Source: Rippkaea orientalis PCC 8801 (GTDB lineage Bacteria; Cyanobacteriota; Cyanobacteriia; Cyanobacteriales; Microcystaceae). Taken from it: a DNA stretch of 64,000 bases. Positions 44,531-53,813 of the stretch are shown here, one piece after another. Numbering within the stretch: position 1 is the stretch's first letter; every line of letters begins with the position of its first letter. The stretch spans positions 4,558,097-4,622,096 of the forward strand of contig NC_011726.1 of the NCBI RefSeq assembly GCF_000021805.1, given 5' to 3'. The translations under genes and the position numbers were made by a program. The notes under the pieces are model-generated. The model was not told the DNA's origin, made no database searches, and worked only from the letters and a program-made list of their open reading frames with translations.

Positions 44531-46087
44531 ATGAAATATCTTAAGCAGATTACTTTAATTGCTTTTTTGTGGCTATTGGTGATTAATTCAGGAACATTAG
44601 GCGTTCTTGATACTGAACTCAGATTACAAATGTCTCATGCTTGGTGGACTGGAAAAGAAGAGGTGCAAATTTCCCCAGAAATGACCCGAAAAATCCGGGG
44701 AGATATTCGTTTTGGGGTTATAGGAACCAATAATAAACGCTATATTGCCTATGAACAAGGTCAGTCAATTTTAATGCTTCCTGGTGACTGGCTAGGAACT
44801 CAAATAGCTAGGGTTTTTCCAATTTTAGATGAACAGGATTGGCGAGAATTAATCGTTAGTTTTTTCATTTTTATTCCTATTAATATTGCGGTTGTAGTGG
44901 CTAGTTATTGGCTGCTTAAACTCTTGGAATTTCCTGATAAAGTAGCTGCTGTATCAAGCTTAATACTCTTGTTAGGAACAACGATTTTACATCATGCCCA
45001 AGTTCATCAACAAAACAATCAAATTCTAGTTTTATTGATTGTAGGTTATGCGGGAGTTTTAAGCTTTATAAAAACTAAAAATTACCAGGTACTTTTTTTG
45101 AGTGGATTAGCATTAGGGGGAACTATTCTTATCAGAATTACTTGCCTTCTTCATGTTCTAACCGTTGGATTATTTCTCCTAGGCTGTCTCCTCTACAATA
45201 ACCGAAAAAATATACAGGATAATCTTAAGCCTCTTGGCATTTTTATGACTGGATTGATTCCTCTAACTTTGTTGGGAAGAATCTTAGATTTTAGTCGTTA
45301 TGGGAGTTTTTTTGTGAGTGGTAAATCTGTTGAAAAAGCTCAACTACAAACCGATCCAATGTGGCAAGGACTGCCTGATTTACCACCTAACTATCCTCTA
45401 ATCAACTCTCCCCATGTAGGTATTTTGGGACCATTAATTTCTCCTGCTAAGAGTCTTTTCATTTACGATCCCTTGCTCCTTCCCGGGTTAGTTGTTGGGA
45501 TCACCTATTGGCGAAGATTCTCTCCCTATTTGCAATGGTATTTAATCACAATAGGATTTAATATTACCTTACATTTATTTGCCTATAGCCGCTTTTTCTT
45601 TTGGCATGGAGACCATGCTTGGGCTGCCCGCTATCATGTTACCTCTATCCATTTATTACTAATCCCTTTAATCGCTGTAATTGTCAAAGAATTACCTAGG
45701 TTAAAGGCTCTGAAGAAAAATCTTATTAAAGCCATTATTGGCTTAGCTATCTTAGTTCAATTAGCCTCCGTAGCTATGCCTTTCAATTTAGAGATTTATC
45801 AATCCCAAATGGGAATGGCGGGATCTAAATACGATCTGCGTATTGTACAAAGAGTTATTAACATTGTCTGTTTAATTAATCCCTCGATATCAAAATACTG
45901 CATTCCCAACTATCCTGAACAAGAAAAATTTGTTAAGTCCTTTAATCATTTCAATTTCTTTCCTCATATTCTGTCCGAAAAAATCGCTAATCCGTGGATC
46001 AATAGACTGATTTTAGGCTTCTGGTTAATCGCCTTAATAGCAGCTATCAGTCTAACCTTTTATTTTTTCAAGGTTAAACTCCCTTAA
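44531..46087 (+). CDS. Polytopic membrane protein, putative GT-C type glycosyltransferase
   Basis: 518 residues from the ATG at 44531, with AAGGAG 7 bases upstream. Ten or so hydrophobic helices are visible, the first at about 4-21. A short acidic loop after helix 1 (DTELRLQMSHAWWTGKEE) resembles the Asp-bearing loop of GT-C mannosyl/arabinosyl transferases that use polyprenyl-phosphate sugars. It sits between two GT2 genes of the polyprenyl-phosphate sugar synthase type, which would supply such donors. Family assignment is an inference. Confidence 0.72.
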   Translation: MKYLKQITLIAFLWLLVINSGTLGVLDTELRLQMSHAWWTGKEEVQISPEMTRKIRGDIRFGVIGTNNKRYIAYEQGQSILMLPGDWLGTQIARVFPILDEQDWRELIVSFFIFIPINIAVVVASYWLLKLLEFPDKVAAVSSLILLLGTTILHHAQVHQQNNQILVLLIVGYAGVLSFIKTKNYQVLFLSGLALGGTILIRITCLLHVLTVGLFLLGCLLYNNRKNIQDNLKPLGIFMTGLIPLTLLGRILDFSRYGSFFVSGKSVEKAQLQTDPMWQGLPDLPPNYPLINSPHVGILGPLISPAKSLFIYDPLLLPGLVVGITYWRRFSPYLQWYLITIGFNITLHLFAYSRFFFWHGDHAWAARYHVTSIHLLLIPLIAVIVKELPRLKALKKNLIKAIIGLAILVQLASVAMPFNLEIYQSQMGMAGSKYDLRIVQRVINIVCLINPSISKYCIPNYPEQEKFVKSFNHFNFFPHILSEKIANPWINRLILGFWLIALIAAISLTFYFFKVKLP

Positions 46088-46112
46088 CAACCTATTGAAC
46101 GTTATTAAAATT

Positions 46113-47123
46113 ATGGAAAAGCAGTTAATTTGCTCCCTATCAGATGACCTCAAGCAACTCAAGAAATTACCTGAGATATCCATTGTTGTTCCTATTTACA
46201 ACGAAGAAGAAACCTTGATAAAATTGGTAAAAAACATTGCTAATTATTTGGTCAATTATTCCTCCTATGAAATTATTTGTGTTGATGACGGTTCTCAAGA
46301 TGGAACAACAGAAATTTTAAAAAGATTAGCGAAAGAACGCCATGACTTAATTGGAATTATTCTGAGGCGAAATTACGGTCAAACTCCGGCTATGGCAGCA
46401 GGATTTGAATATGCTAAAGGTCAAATAATTGTCACCCTAGATGGAGATTTACAAAACGATCCTGCTGATATTCCCCAATTAATTGCTAAACTCAATGAAG
46501 GATACGATCTAGTGAGTGGTTGGCGTAAAAATCGACAAGATGATACCTTAACTCGTTTACTTCCTTCAAAAATTGCCAATTGGATTATCGCTAAAGTCAC
46601 GGGGGTGAATCTTCATGACTATGGTTGCTCCTTAAAAGCCTATCGCGCTGAATTAATCGCCGATATGAACCTCTATGGAGAACTCCATCGCTTTTTACCA
46701 GCCTTAGCCTATATCGAAGGTGCAAGAATTGCCGAAATTCCCGTCGGACACCATCCCCGTCGCTATGGAAAAAGTAAATATGGCTTAGGGCGAACCTTTC
46801 GGGTCATTATGGATTTATTGACCGTTTTCTTTATTAAAAAATTCCTAACCCGTCCGATGCACGTCTTCGGCTCATTTGGCTTAGGTTCAATACTCTTAGG
46901 AATACTATTAGGAGCTTATTTAACCTATCTTAAATTAGGCTTAGGGGAAAGTATTGGCCAACGCCCCTTGCTGATTTTAGCGGTACTATTGGTCTTAACT
47001 GGGGTACAATTATTGAGTTTTGGTTTACTAGCAGAATTGGTCATGCGAACCTATCATGAATCTCAAAAACGCCCGATTTATCGCGTGCGAGAAATCATTG
47101 GGAAAACATTGAACAGGGAATAG
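46113..47123 (+). CDS. GT2 family glycosyltransferase (polyprenyl-phosphate sugar synthase, ArnC/GtrB-like)
   Basis: 336 residues from the ATG at 46113; a TTG at 46095 is less likely. The catalytic domain has ISIVVPIYNEEETLIKLV, CVDDGSQDGT, NYGQTPAMAAGFEYA, LDGDLQNDPADI (metal-binding DxD) and the GCSLKAYRAEL segment. Two C-terminal membrane helices (about 250-275 and 285-310) complete the GtrB/DPM1-like layout. The enzyme probably loads a sugar onto undecaprenyl phosphate at the inner membrane, feeding the neighbouring polytopic protein. Confidence 0.9.
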   Translation: MEKQLICSLSDDLKQLKKLPEISIVVPIYNEEETLIKLVKNIANYLVNYSSYEIICVDDGSQDGTTEILKRLAKERHDLIGIILRRNYGQTPAMAAGFEYAKGQIIVTLDGDLQNDPADIPQLIAKLNEGYDLVSGWRKNRQDDTLTRLLPSKIANWIIAKVTGVNLHDYGCSLKAYRAELIADMNLYGELHRFLPALAYIEGARIAEIPVGHHPRRYGKSKYGLGRTFRVIMDLLTVFFIKKFLTRPMHVFGSFGLGSILLGILLGAYLTYLKLGLGESIGQRPLLILAVLLVLTGVQLLSFGLLAELVMRTYHESQKRPIYRVREIIGKTLNRE

Positions 47124-47174
47124 ACCATAGAAACACTCAAGAATAGTAAACCCTTTTACGATTAAACAGGACTC

Positions 47175-48056
47175 ATGGGAACCATTTGGGAACTCGATTT
47201 TTATTCACGGCCAATTTTAGACGAAAATCAAAAAAAACTCTGGGAAGTGGTTATTTGTGAAACCCCTTTGACCGTTGATCGCTCCCCCGATACTCTTTTT
47301 AAATATAGTCAATTTTGTTCTTCTCAAACCGTCAACTCCGTCTGGCTACGGGAAGCCATTGAAAGTGCGATCGCCCAAGCGGGAGAAACCCCCCAAAAAA
47401 TCCGCTTTTTTCGCCGTCAAATGAATAATATGATCACCAAAGCCTGTGAAGATGCCGGAATTGCTGCGGTTCCCAGTCGTCGTACCTACACCCTCACTCA
47501 CTGGTTAGCTGAACGTGATCAACAATTCTACCCAACCCAACCCGGATACAGTGTCGAAGCCGCGCAAACCTCCTCGGTTGCCTATCCTGAATTAAATGCC
47601 ATACCCCTCCCCGATGCTGTTAGAGGTGATAAAGCTGATAAATGGGCGTTTGTCACCCTAGAAGCCTCAGCATTAGAAGAAATGAATGAATGGGAGATTG
47701 GTTTTGGAGAAGGGTTCCCCCTTTCCCTGCTAGGAGTTACCTCAGAACAACGCATTCCTGGGTTAATCATCTTTTCAGATAGAGCTCTCCCCTTAGCCGC
47801 TTGGATGTCCGGATTAGAGCTAGGATTTCTTAAATTTGAAGAAAACCCCCGTCCTATTGTTCGATTAGAAACAGGAACCAGTGATAGCTGGATTTTGGTG
47901 AATATAAGTCCAAAAGATGCCCCAACCCTCGCAGAAGCCCAAGGATTTGAAACCGCTAAACAAAATGGGCAACAAGTTCATTTTTTGGCAATTCAATCGA
48001 GTCCTGATACCGAATCTTTTGCTGGATTTTGGTTGTTAAAAGAAGATTGTGTCTGA
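47175..48056 (+). CDS. Tab2/Atab2 family RNA-binding protein
   Basis: 293 residues. The start GTIWELDFYSRPILDENQKK and the later RFFRRQMNNMITKACEDAGI and PSRRTYTLTHWLAER are diagnostic of the Tab2 family. In algae and plants Tab2/Atab2 binds the psaB leader and is needed for its translation; the cyanobacterial homologs are thought to act in photosystem assembly but are less defined. The C-terminus ends FAGFWLLKEDCV, as in the family. Soluble, no signal peptide. It follows the glycan genes but is functionally unrelated. Confidence 0.93.
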   Translation: MGTIWELDFYSRPILDENQKKLWEVVICETPLTVDRSPDTLFKYSQFCSSQTVNSVWLREAIESAIAQAGETPQKIRFFRRQMNNMITKACEDAGIAAVPSRRTYTLTHWLAERDQQFYPTQPGYSVEAAQTSSVAYPELNAIPLPDAVRGDKADKWAFVTLEASALEEMNEWEIGFGEGFPLSLLGVTSEQRIPGLIIFSDRALPLAAWMSGLELGFLKFEENPRPIVRLETGTSDSWILVNISPKDAPTLAEAQGFETAKQNGQQVHFLAIQSSPDTESFAGFWLLKEDCV

Positions 48057-48227
48057 TTTTTGTAATTCCGGACTTTCTCACTCTTTATTCCCTATGATCA
48101 TGTTTGATTTGGCTCGACGAAATTATACATCGAACTTATACAAAAATAACCTTGCGTATACATTATCGCTAACATTTGTCCGTTAAACTTACAATCATGG
48201 ATCAAAAATAATACCATTGATTGAGCG

Positions 48228-48932
48228 ATGACTGCTTATACCAATTCCCCCCTACCTAATCTAACGAGCTATTTTTCTGCTAAATTTGAGAGAAAAATAG
48301 GAACAAGCTCTGCTCTAGAATCGCTTCATCCCTCTGTTAATCACAAAATTAAACGATTAATCGATATTGTTGGTGCTTTAGTTGGATTAGCCATAGCAGG
48401 AATCATTGCTATTCCTATCCTAGTGGCTATGGCTTATAGTGATCCAGGTCCTTTATTGTATAGTCAGATTCGCTGCGGATTCCAAGGCCGCCCTTTTCGC
48501 ATTTGGAAATTTCGCTCTATGGTGGTTAATGCTGATCAATTAAAGCATTTAGTAAAAAACGAAGCTACTGGGCATATTTTTAAGAATACTAACGATCCAC
48601 GGATTACTAGGCTAGGGGCATTTCTACGCCGTACCAGTTTAGATGAATTTCCCCAATTTTGGAATGTTTTAATGGGAGATATGAGCTTAGTCGGAACCCG
48701 TCCGCCAACAGTCGATGAAGTACAACACTATAATGAGCGTCACTGGCAACGTCTCAATGTTAAACCTGGTATTACGGGAGAATGGCAAGTCAATGGACGG
48801 TCAACTGTGAACAATTTTGAAGATATCGTCACGTTAGACCTAGCATATCAACGTAAATGGTCGATTAGTTACGATATTAGCTTAATTATTCAAACGATTG
48901 CCGCCGTTCTCAACAAAAATGGAGCTTATTAA
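48228..48932 (+). CDS. Polyprenyl-phosphate sugar-1-phosphate transferase (bacterial sugar transferase)
   Basis: A 234-residue priming enzyme for exopolysaccharide or capsule synthesis. One membrane helix (about 45-68, DIVGALVGLAIAGIIAIPIL) is followed by the catalytic domain with DPGPLLYSQIRCG, FRIWKFRSMVVNAD, LRRTSLDEFPQFWNVL (with the catalytic Asp-Glu) and KPGITGEWQVNGRS. It lacks the N-terminal four-helix part of WcaJ-type proteins, matching the short WbaP-C/PglC-like class with an extended start. It is close to the GT2 block but separated from it by the Tab2 gene. Confidence 0.93.
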   Translation: MTAYTNSPLPNLTSYFSAKFERKIGTSSALESLHPSVNHKIKRLIDIVGALVGLAIAGIIAIPILVAMAYSDPGPLLYSQIRCGFQGRPFRIWKFRSMVVNADQLKHLVKNEATGHIFKNTNDPRITRLGAFLRRTSLDEFPQFWNVLMGDMSLVGTRPPTVDEVQHYNERHWQRLNVKPGITGEWQVNGRSTVNNFEDIVTLDLAYQRKWSISYDISLIIQTIAAVLNKNGAY

Positions 48933-48980
48933 ACAGTAAGGTTCTTCCGTACTTGTGGTGATAAAAAAATCTTATATTGT

Positions 48981-49051
48981 GTAGGGTGGGTTAGGCACGA
49001 GGTTGATTTTAGCGAAAACCCAATAATTTTTCATCCGTGCCGTAACCCACC
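48981..49051. repeat. Inverted repeat element with GTAGGGTGGGTTA ends
   Basis: GGTGGGTTAGGCACG (48985-48999) and CCGTGCCGTAACCCACC (49035-49051) are reverse complements apart from a one-base bulge, with an AT-rich middle. The GTAGGGTGGG lead-in recurs at 51098. The pattern is that of a small dispersed palindromic repeat. Confidence 0.8.
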
Positions 49052-49169
49052 AGATGATTTAATGTAACTAATTGTACATTTTTAACCAAGGTGTCGACAT
49101 CCGCCCTTCCCTGACAGTTAACTTTAAAAGGGACTGAAAGGGTTGTATAGCATTACCCGAAAAGTTTAA

Positions 49170-49197
49170 GTAGGGGTCAACGGCCGTTGACCCCTAC
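49170..49197. repeat. Perfect 28-base palindrome
   Basis: GTAGGGGTCAACGG is followed directly by its exact reverse complement CCGTTGACCCCTAC. There is no spacer, so it can form a cruciform or, in RNA, a long hairpin. It contains no gene. Confidence 0.95.
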
Positions 49198-49225
49198 AAA
49201 TGTCCTAACCAAAATGCGTAGTGGC

Positions 49226-49261
49226 GTAGTGCTATGGAATCAGGGCTAAAGCCCTTACTAC
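49226..49261. repeat. Inverted repeat around AGGGCTAAAGCCCT
   Basis: The core AGGGCT-AA-AGCCCT (49242-49255) is flanked by GTAGT at 49226 and ACTAC at 49257, giving an outer and an inner pairing. It resembles dispersed repeats common in Microcystis/Cyanothece-type genomes (from memory). Confidence 0.65.
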
Positions 49262-49304
49262 AAACCTTTCTATACCCACCGTGTAATTAATTTTGCACAG
49301 ATAC

Positions 49305-50504
49305 TTACTTGGTTTTCTGTGCCCAAACCCTAGTAGGAAGACCCCAAATATAGATAAAGCCTTCTGCTGCTTTATGATCAAAGGCATCATCAGAACCGTA
49401 GGTCGATAAATTGGCACTGTAGATGGAATTTTCGGACTGACGACCCACAATCACCGCATTACCTTTAAATAACTTCACCCGTACCATCCCGGTGACTCTT
49501 TCTTGGGTTTGATCAATCAACGCATCAAGAGCTGTTTTTAAGGGACTGTACCACAAACCACGATAAATCAATTGACTGTAGGTATCGCCCACCCCGTGCT
49601 TATATTGGGTAACATCAGCAGTCAGGGTCAAACTTTCTAAATCGCGGTGAGCATCAATTAAGACCAATAAGGCAGGTGCTTCGTAGATTTCTCGTGATTT
49701 AATCCCAACGACGCGGTTTTCAATCATATCCAAGCGACCCACCCCATGATTACCCACTTTTTCGTTTAATTGGCTAATTAGGCTAACGGGATCGAGGGTT
49801 TGACCATTGAGACTGACAGGGATACCCTTTTCAAAGCCAATATCTACATATTCCGGGGTATCAGGGGTATCTGCGATCGCCTTTGTCATTAAATAAATTT
49901 CTTCAGGGGGTTCCGTCATGGGATCTTCAAGGGGTCCCGCCTCAATACTGCGGCCGAGAAGGTTGCGATCGATACTAAACGGAGAGGATTTTTTCACCGG
50001 AGATTCTACCCCACACCGTTCTCCGTAGGCGATGGTTTCCTCGCGACTCATGTTCCATTCCCGCGCGGGAGCGAGAACTTTTAGGTTAGGATTAAGGGCC
50101 AGAATACCGAGGTCAAAACGGACTTGATCGTTCCCTTTGGCAGTACAACCATGGGCAACCGCATCAGCCCCATACTTTTCGGCGGCTTCAACTAAGAGTT
50201 TAGCAATCAGAGGACGGGCTAAGGCTGTAGAGAGAGGATAACGATTTTCATAAAGCGCATTGGCTTTAATTGCCCGAAAAGCGTACTCTGTGACAAATTC
50301 TTCTTGAGCATTGGTCACTAAAGATTCAACGGCCCCGCATCGGAGGGCTTTAGCTTGAATAGGGCCTAATTCGTCGCCTTGGCCTAAGTCAGCGGCCAAG
50401 GTAATCACTTCTTTTACGCCCCATTCGTTTTTAAGATAAGGAATACAAACGGAGGTATCAACGCCCCCAGAATAAGCAAGAACAACTTTATCAGCACGAC
50501 CCAT
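49305..50504 (-). CDS. argG: Argininosuccinate synthase
   Basis: A 399-residue enzyme joining citrulline and aspartate in the penultimate step of arginine synthesis. The ATP-PP loop [10 protein letters not shown] is at the N-terminus, followed by [27 protein letters not shown] and ARWN-type ([11 protein letters not shown]) motifs. I chose the ATG at 50504 ([14 protein letters not shown]), the usual start, over one 6 codons upstream. It is single, 330 bases downstream of the DUF2949 gene on the same strand. Confidence 0.97.
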   Translation of the reverse strand: MGRADKVVLAYSGGVDTSVCIPYLKNEWGVKEVITLAADLGQGDELGPIQAKALRCGAVESLVTNAQEEFVTEYAFRAIKANALYENRYPLSTALARPLIAKLLVEAAEKYGADAVAHGCTAKGNDQVRFDLGILALNPNLKVLAPAREWNMSREETIAYGERCGVESPVKKSSPFSIDRNLLGRSIEAGPLEDPMTEPPEEIYLMTKAIADTPDTPEYVDIGFEKGIPVSLNGQTLDPVSLISQLNEKVGNHGVGRLDMIENRVVGIKSREIYEAPALLVLIDAHRDLESLTLTADVTQYKHGVGDTYSQLIYRGLWYSPLKTALDALIDQTQERVTGMVRVKLFKGNAVIVGRQSENSIYSANLSTYGSDDAFDHKAAEGFIYIWGLPTRVWAQKTK

Positions 50505-50619
50505 AAAATTTATCTCTAGCAAACAACTAAAAGGTCATTTTACTGGAGTTAAGAGTCTCTAGTCCTCAGTTCTCATCAAGAATACAGAACCATTAAAAGA
50601 TTGTTAAAATCCTTGGGCA

Positions 50620-50835
50620 CTAAAAACTGTCAACAACATCGAGAAAGGTGTTACTATCGAGCCAATCAAAAAGATGTTCTAATTGTTCTTTGGTGACTAA
50701 TCCATATTGCCAAAGGGTCATGATTAGTTGGTGTCCGTGGGACGGCTTATCACGCAAAGCTAGGGCAATGGAATCGGCTGGAATGGCTAACTCTTTTTGT
50801 AAAAAATGGATTAAAGATGGGAATTTGGTCATCAT
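50620..50835 (-). CDS. DUF2949 family protein
   Basis: About 71 residues from MMTKFPSLIHFLQKELAIP, the conserved cyanobacterial start; an ATG at 50901 would add 22 unconserved residues. The domain is a small helical unit with DSIALALRDKPSHGHQLIMTLWQYGLVTKEQLEHLFDWL, in the style of a winged-helix. Its role is unknown. It ends 115 bases upstream of argG. Confidence 0.78.
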   Translation of the reverse strand: MMTKFPSLIHFLQKELAIPADSIALALRDKPSHGHQLIMTLWQYGLVTKEQLEHLFDWLDSNTFLDVVDSF

Positions 50836-51097
50836 AGCTGAAGTATTGAACAACAACACTAAACTGATGGCAGGGGATTCGCTTAGATTGGAAAACCCCA
50901 TTAATATTTAATAAGTTGATTGTGTCAATACTGTGTCAAGCTTGTGTAAAAGGTGTGACAATTTTTCTAGACTAACAATCGCTTGATTATAAAAGGTGTA
51001 ACAATATTTTTACGCTAAGTGATGGTCACTAAACTAACTGGCACAAACTCAATGATGTTAATTTACCGTCAATTTTCACAATACTATCATTATATTA

Positions 51098-51118
51098 GTA
51101 GGGTGGGCAATGCCCACC
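51098..51118. repeat. Short palindromic repeat after ndhD
   Basis: GTAGGGTGGGCAATGCCCACC contains perfect 8-base arms GGTGGGCA and TGCCCACC around one central base. It begins 8 bases beyond the ndhD stop and shares its GTAGGGTGGG start with the element at 48981. It may act as a weak transcript end on the minus strand but lacks a T run. Confidence 0.8.
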
Positions 51119-51125
51119 TGGGATA

Positions 51126-52706
51126 CTACTTAATTGCAGGGGCTTGGAAAGCTATTTGATGACTAGGGGAAAGTTCCGCTTTTTGGACTAAACTGGGGAC
51201 AGAACCGCGCATTAAGGCCGTTAGTTGATTGGTGGTTGTATCATAAATTTGGGTAACAATTTTCGGGTACAAGCCAATACCAATGATGGGAATTAATAAG
51301 CAACCAATAATGAAAACTTCCCGCGGTTCGGCATCAATTAACTTGGTATGAGAAACTAATTCTTCATTTTCTGGTCCATAAAGCATTTCGCGTAGCATGG
51401 AGAGGAGATAAATTGGCGTTAAAATGACCCCAACGGCAGCTAAAAAGATAGCAATGACCTTAAAAGTAGAATTGTAGGCATCACTGGTAGCAAATCCCAC
51501 AAAAACCATTAATTCTGCCACAAAACCACTCATTCCAGGGAGGGCTAAGGAGGCCATGGAACAGGTTGTCCACATGGCAAAGACTTTCTTCATCTTTTTG
51601 CCCACCCCGCCCATTTCATCTAACATCAGGGTATGGGTGCGATCGTAGGTACAGCCGACCATAAAGAAGAGACTTGCCCCAATGAGTCCGTGGGAAATCA
51701 TCTGTAACATCGCCCCACTGGTTCCTAAAGAGGTAAAGGAAGCCATCCCAATTAAGACAAACCCCATGTGAGAAATCGAAGAATAGGCGATTTTTCGTTT
51801 GAGGTTCCGTTGGGCAAAGGAGGTTAAGGCCGCATAAACAATATTGACAACCCCTAAAATAACCAAAATGGGGGCAAAAACCCCATGGGCATCGGGTAAC
51901 ATCCCGACATTCATCCGTAATAAGGCATAGCCTCCCATTTTTAGGAGAATACCCGCGAGTAACATATGGGCAGGGGCGGTTGCTTCTCCGTGGGCATCCG
52001 GTAGCCATGTATGGAGGGGAAAAATCGGTAATTTGACCCCGTAGGCGATCAGAAAGCCTCCATAGAGGAATAATTGCAGTTTAAGGGGGAAGTCTTTACC
52101 CGCGATCGCTACCATGTCAAAGGTGGTATTATCTCCATAGAAGGCCATGGTTAAGGCTGCAACTAGGATAAATAACGAGCCTCCGGCGGTGTAGAGGATA
52201 AACTTGGTTGCTGCGTAAAGACGGCGTTTTCCTCCCCAGATAGAGAGGATGAGATAGACGGGAACTAACTCCAATTCCCAAACGAGGAAGAAGAGTAACA
52301 TATCTTGTACCGCAAAAACGGCGATTTGTCCCCCGTACATCAACAACATCAGGAAATAGAATAACTTGGGTTTAAACGTCACTGGCCAGGCAGCCATAAT
52401 GGCTAACGTGGTGATAAACCCGGTCAGCAAAATGAGGGGCATCGATAAGCCATCAGCCCCCACCGACCAATTCAAATCAAGTTGAGGAACCCAAGCATAA
52501 CTTTCAAATAATTGCAGCTTGGGATTATTGAAGTCATAGCCTGTGCAAAAAGCATAAACAATGACCGCAAAATCGATGAGTCCAATCGTTAAAGAGTACC
52601 ATCTAACGGTTTTCCCGTCCTTGTCTGGAATAATAGGAATAAACAAGGCGGCAACAATAGGAAACAGGATTATTGTAGTTAACCAGGGAAAATTGGCAAT
52701 GTCCAT
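51126..52706 (-). CDS. ndhD: NAD(P)H-quinone oxidoreductase subunit 4 (NdhD1-like)
   Basis: A 526-residue antiporter-like membrane subunit of the NDH-1 complex in the thylakoid membrane, working in respiration and cyclic electron flow. About 14 helices are visible. The conserved Glu of [13 protein letters not shown], the Lys of [29 protein letters not shown] and [13 protein letters not shown] are present, as expected of an energy-converting NdhD. The sequence looks like the NdhD1/D2 type used for respiration/cyclic flow, not the CO2-uptake NdhD3/D4 type, but that split needs alignment. No ndhF lies beside it. Confidence 0.95.
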   Translation of the reverse strand: MDIANFPWLTTIILFPIVAALFIPIIPDKDGKTVRWYSLTIGLIDFAVIVYAFCTGYDFNNPKLQLFESYAWVPQLDLNWSVGADGLSMPLILLTGFITTLAIMAAWPVTFKPKLFYFLMLLMYGGQIAVFAVQDMLLFFLVWELELVPVYLILSIWGGKRRLYAATKFILYTAGGSLFILVAALTMAFYGDNTTFDMVAIAGKDFPLKLQLFLYGGFLIAYGVKLPIFPLHTWLPDAHGEATAPAHMLLAGILLKMGGYALLRMNVGMLPDAHGVFAPILVILGVVNIVYAALTSFAQRNLKRKIAYSSISHMGFVLIGMASFTSLGTSGAMLQMISHGLIGASLFFMVGCTYDRTHTLMLDEMGGVGKKMKKVFAMWTTCSMASLALPGMSGFVAELMVFVGFATSDAYNSTFKVIAIFLAAVGVILTPIYLLSMLREMLYGPENEELVSHTKLIDAEPREVFIIGCLLIPIIGIGLYPKIVTQIYDTTTNQLTALMRGSVPSLVQKAELSPSHQIAFQAPAIK

Positions 52707-52751
52707 TGCGATTATCTAATGTTCTATTTGATCCTTGGAGTTTGGGCTAAA

Positions 52752-52835
52752 CAGTTATCAGTAAGCAGTTATCAGTAAACAATTATCAATTTCAATGGAT
52801 TGACTATTCATGATTGACTGTTTACTATTGACTGA
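52752..52835. repeat. Long heptamer tandem repeat (CAGTTAT/CAGTAAG/TGACTAT units)
   Basis: About twelve consecutive 7-base units, beginning CAGTTAT CAGTAAG CAGTTAT and ending TGACTGT TTACTAT TGACTGA, keep the register for 84 bases upstream of ndhD. This is the longest such array in the window. Confidence 0.8.
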
Positions 52836-52934
52836 TTTAATTACTCCAAAAAATACCCGCTACATTCTAACGGTTATCTTTCTATGGTTCTTAAAATAGA
52901 TCTCATCTCTTAATCTTTGGCTTAATTCGACTGT

Positions 52935-53108
52935 TCAGGGTTGACACTCCGACGGGTAGAACCGCGAGGGATTCTTATTTCTACGGTCTTCAGCAACGCT
53001 CTCGCGTAACTCAGTCATGCTTTCTCTCATTTCATCAACGTTTGAGGCTAATCCATCAAGCATTTGATCAGTCCAACGTTTAACTGCTATTTTCTCTATT
53101 TCCCGACT
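52935..53108 (-). pseudogene. Possible decayed small gene (helical protein fragment)
   Basis: On the minus strand a 58-codon open stretch encodes REIEKIAVKRWTDQML, DGLASNVDEMRESM and TELRESVAEDRR before a stop at 52935. The residue pattern is that of an amphipathic helical protein with heptad-like spacing, and it looks protein-coding, but there is no upstream start codon with a ribosome site: the frame is closed by a stop just before it. It is either a gene fragment or chance. I do not recognise a family. Confidence 0.3.
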
Positions 53109-53210
53109 GCATCAATCATGAACAATTATAGTGCTATGCAATAGTCAACAGGAGATTAGAAGACTCTTTATTAGATTCCATTTCATATCTTACTTTAAAG
53201 GAAGAACAGC

Positions 53211-53771
53211 TTATTCAATATTCAACCAACTAAAAATTTGATCAACACTCAATTTTAAATCAATTTCTGATAAAACAGGCAAGGATTCATCCCCTTTTAA
53301 TAATTGTATTTTTTGTTCAGGAAAAACCACTAAAATTATTTCTTCATTAGGGTCAATTAACCAGCCTAATTCAGTTCCATGTTGGCAACAATGGAGCAAA
53401 TTACCTAAGACTTTGGTTAAACTTTGATCGGGGGATAAAATCTCAATTGACCAATCCGGAGGAATCTCAAAACGGTTAGCAATACGTCCTGATGGAGTAC
53501 GGGGAATGCGTTCCCACCGAAAAACTGTTACATCAGGAACAAGGGCGTTACCACCAAAAACACATCTTAATTCTGGAAAAGCATAGGCTATTTTAGAGGG
53601 TTTAGTAACACTATTGATCGTCTCACAGAGTTGACCTTGAAGAATACTATGTTCACCTTGTGGCATGACTTTTTGGATGATTTTACCATTAATAAATTCT
53701 GAAGCTGGTTTGGTTTCAGGGAGTTGCAAAAACTCTTCTAAGGTTAAAGAAGGTGCGACAGTTTCAAGCAT
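53211..53771 (-). CDS. Uma2 family (DUF820) restriction-endonuclease-like protein
   Basis: 186 residues. The PD-(D/E)xK-like fold typical of this greatly expanded cyanobacterial family is seen in SLTLEEFLQLPETKPASEFI, then VPDVTVFRWERIP (catalytic Asp) and PPDWSIEILSPDQS (Glu in the ExK-like position). The C-terminal LGWLIDPNEEIILVV and a Glu/Asp-rich tail follow. Members are abundant, often near mobile regions, and the biological role is not established. The gene begins 42 bases after the obgE stop on the same strand. Confidence 0.88.
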   Translation of the reverse strand: MLETVAPSLTLEEFLQLPETKPASEFINGKIIQKVMPQGEHSILQGQLCETINSVTKPSKIAYAFPELRCVFGGNALVPDVTVFRWERIPRTPSGRIANRFEIPPDWSIEILSPDQSLTKVLGNLLHCCQHGTELGWLIDPNEEIILVVFPEQKIQLLKGDESLPVLSEIDLKLSVDQIFSWLNIE

Positions 53772-53813
53772 TTTTTTAAACTAACTTAGGGAATTGTACA
53801 ACTGATTAATTGT

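Larger units (their letters stand above)
48933..49304. other. Convergent spacer packed with palindromic repeats
   Basis: This 372-base region between the sugar transferase and argG contains no gene. It carries three separate inverted repeats (48985-49051, 49170-49197, 49226-49261), each of a different sequence type. Confidence 0.7.
52707..53210. other. Spacer with long heptamer repeat and a decayed reading frame
   Basis: This 504-base gap between ndhD and the Uma2 gene holds about twelve 7-base units at 52752-52835 and a 58-codon open stretch lacking a start at 52935-53108. Otherwise I see nothing. Confidence 0.6.
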
